Below, one piece after another: positions 63,405 through 64,000 of a stretch of DNA of 64,000 nt (its first letter is position 1; every line of letters begins with the position of its first letter). The notes beneath the pieces were generated by a model. That model made no database searches and was not told the DNA's origin. It saw nothing but the letters and a program-made list of their open reading frames with translations. This DNA comes from JACKAQ01 sp020634975 [NCBI: Calditrichia bacterium]. GTDB taxonomy: Bacteria; Calditrichota; Calditrichia; RBG-13-44-9. The DNA is taken from NCBI GenBank assembly GCA_020634975.1, contig JACKAQ010000001.1:2728001-2792000 (forward strand), read 5' to 3'. The position numbers and the translations under genes are program-made.

Positions 63405-63785
63405 ATGTTTAAGCAAATGGAATTACTCGATTTAAGCATTCAAACGCTTCATACGAATGATAAAAAACAGCCGGTGATGCTGGAAGTTTTGCAATTATTC
63501 AGTTATGAAACTCCCTCACATATCCGAATTGTGAATATGGGGTTTCAACGATTGCAAGATAGTATTTCTGGTGTGGAAGCCCAAATGTTGCGAATGAGCG
63601 GCTATCAGTATCGGGTACAGGTAAATGGCGAAATTTTTTCACCCTACTCGGATGGCAAACAATCACTTGCCAATTATGTCGACAATCTCAATTCATTTGG
63701 CTTCTTTAAAGCATTAGAAATTACCAATACTGTTGAGGATGCAGAAACCCGCACATTGTCCTTTGCGTTAACCGGGATCATCTGA
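63405..63785 (+). CDS. Small soluble protein resembling the PilN C-terminal domain
   Basis: The frame starts at ATG 63390, but ATG 63405 has AAAGGA 6 bases upstream and is preferred, giving 126 residues. No signal or membrane segment. The latter half, with GVEAQMLRMSGYQYRV, LANYVDNLNSFGFFKALEIT and the end TRTLSFALTGII, resembles the pattern of fimbrial-assembly PilN periplasmic domains (LxGYA..., fixed-spacing YVxNLExSxxF, FxLxG). The membrane anchor of a true PilN is missing. A sigma-54 type promoter and a terminator isolate it as a single-gene unit. Assignment is tentative. Confidence 0.5.
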   Translation: MFKQMELLDLSIQTLHTNDKKQPVMLEVLQLFSYETPSHIRIVNMGFQRLQDSISGVEAQMLRMSGYQYRVQVNGEIFSPYSDGKQSLANYVDNLNSFGFFKALEITNTVEDAETRTLSFALTGII

Positions 63786-63809
63786 TTTTTTGAACTGAAA
63801 AATGCTTAC

Positions 63810-63850
63810 CGGCTATGTTTTCACGTGAATTCATAGCCGTTTGTGTTGTT
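63810..63850 (+). terminator. Terminator after the PilN-like gene
   Basis: CGGCTATG at 63810-63817 and CATAGCCG at 63832-63839 form a perfect 8-bp stem, followed by TTTGTGTTGTT. It lies 24 bases after the stop codon. Confidence 0.75.
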
Positions 63851-64000
63851 ATCCCACCGAAAATACTCCATAAACATGCCAAAGAATGCAATTGATTTAA
63901 ATCGAAATCAGTTGAGTATTTGCGTTATTGCAATTGCGTAAGCATACTATGGTTTAAAAAACATTGCCTAAGGTAGCACATATCAAACAACAACGATAAT

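Overview
The window looks like a chromosomal segment of a motile, Gram-negative-type bacterium of the Fibrobacteres-Chlorobi-Bacteroidetes (FCB) group, most likely Calditrichota or a close relative. This rests on gene content read by eye: a secreted protein with a type IX secretion (T9SS) type A sorting tail together with FG-GAP and ASPIC/UnbV modules, lipoproteins with classical lipoboxes, and a complete-looking flagellar export and motor block. No rRNA, tRNA, CRISPR array, transposase or phage gene was seen.

Layout. 1-2.4 kb: the 3'-truncated end of an endonuclease/exonuclease/phosphatase-family lipoprotein gene and two tandem paralogous glycine-zipper lipoproteins, all on the minus strand. 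2.5-5.4 kb: trpE and trpG behind a textbook promoter, a Trp-rich leader peptide and a transcription attenuator, followed by a DUF493 protein. 5.5-10.6 kb (minus): a WD40-like lipoprotein and a two-gene 2-oxoacid dehydrogenase (E2, and a fused E1 alpha-beta). 10.6-13.4 kb (minus): a large inverted repeat, then panD, panC and panE; panB lies apart at 23.4 kb. 13.6-14.1 kb: dCMP deaminase.

14.1-23.4 kb (plus) is a sulfur-metabolism module: metallo-beta-lactamase/rhodanese fusion, SulP permease, two YeeE/YedE half-transporters, a ferredoxin-NrfD fusion and a molybdopterin oxidoreductase broken by one frameshift. A disrupted GxxExxY gene flanked by palindromic repeats sits inside it. The parts fit import of a reduced sulfur compound, persulfide oxidation to sulfite, cytoplasm-facing sulfite oxidation and sulfate movement, but the substrate is inferred.

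24.4-26.9 kb (minus): a chemoreceptor and a small secreted protein upstream of it. 27.2-54.1 kb (plus): fliK, flgD, a TIGR02530-like gene, flgE, flbD, motA, motB, fliL, fliM, fliN, fliO, fliP, fliQ, fliR, flhB, flhA, flhF, flhG, a small membrane protein, fliA, then two signalling kinases, a TPR membrane protein, a FapA/DUF342 protein and a PspC protein. A sigma-54 type promoter precedes motB.

54.1-63 kb is an AT-rich cell-surface region: polysaccharide deacetylase, sulfotransferase, glycosyltransferase, methyltransferase, flippase and a large FG-GAP/ASPIC/T9SS protein. Four of these six genes carry reading-frame lesions, nearly all in 5-7 base homopolymers, so base-calling error must be considered before calling them pseudogenes. 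The end of the window has a second sigma-54 type promoter driving a small PilN-like protein through a structured leader.

Several families of short palindromic or inverted repeats are scattered between genes, and in one case extend into a coding region (panE).
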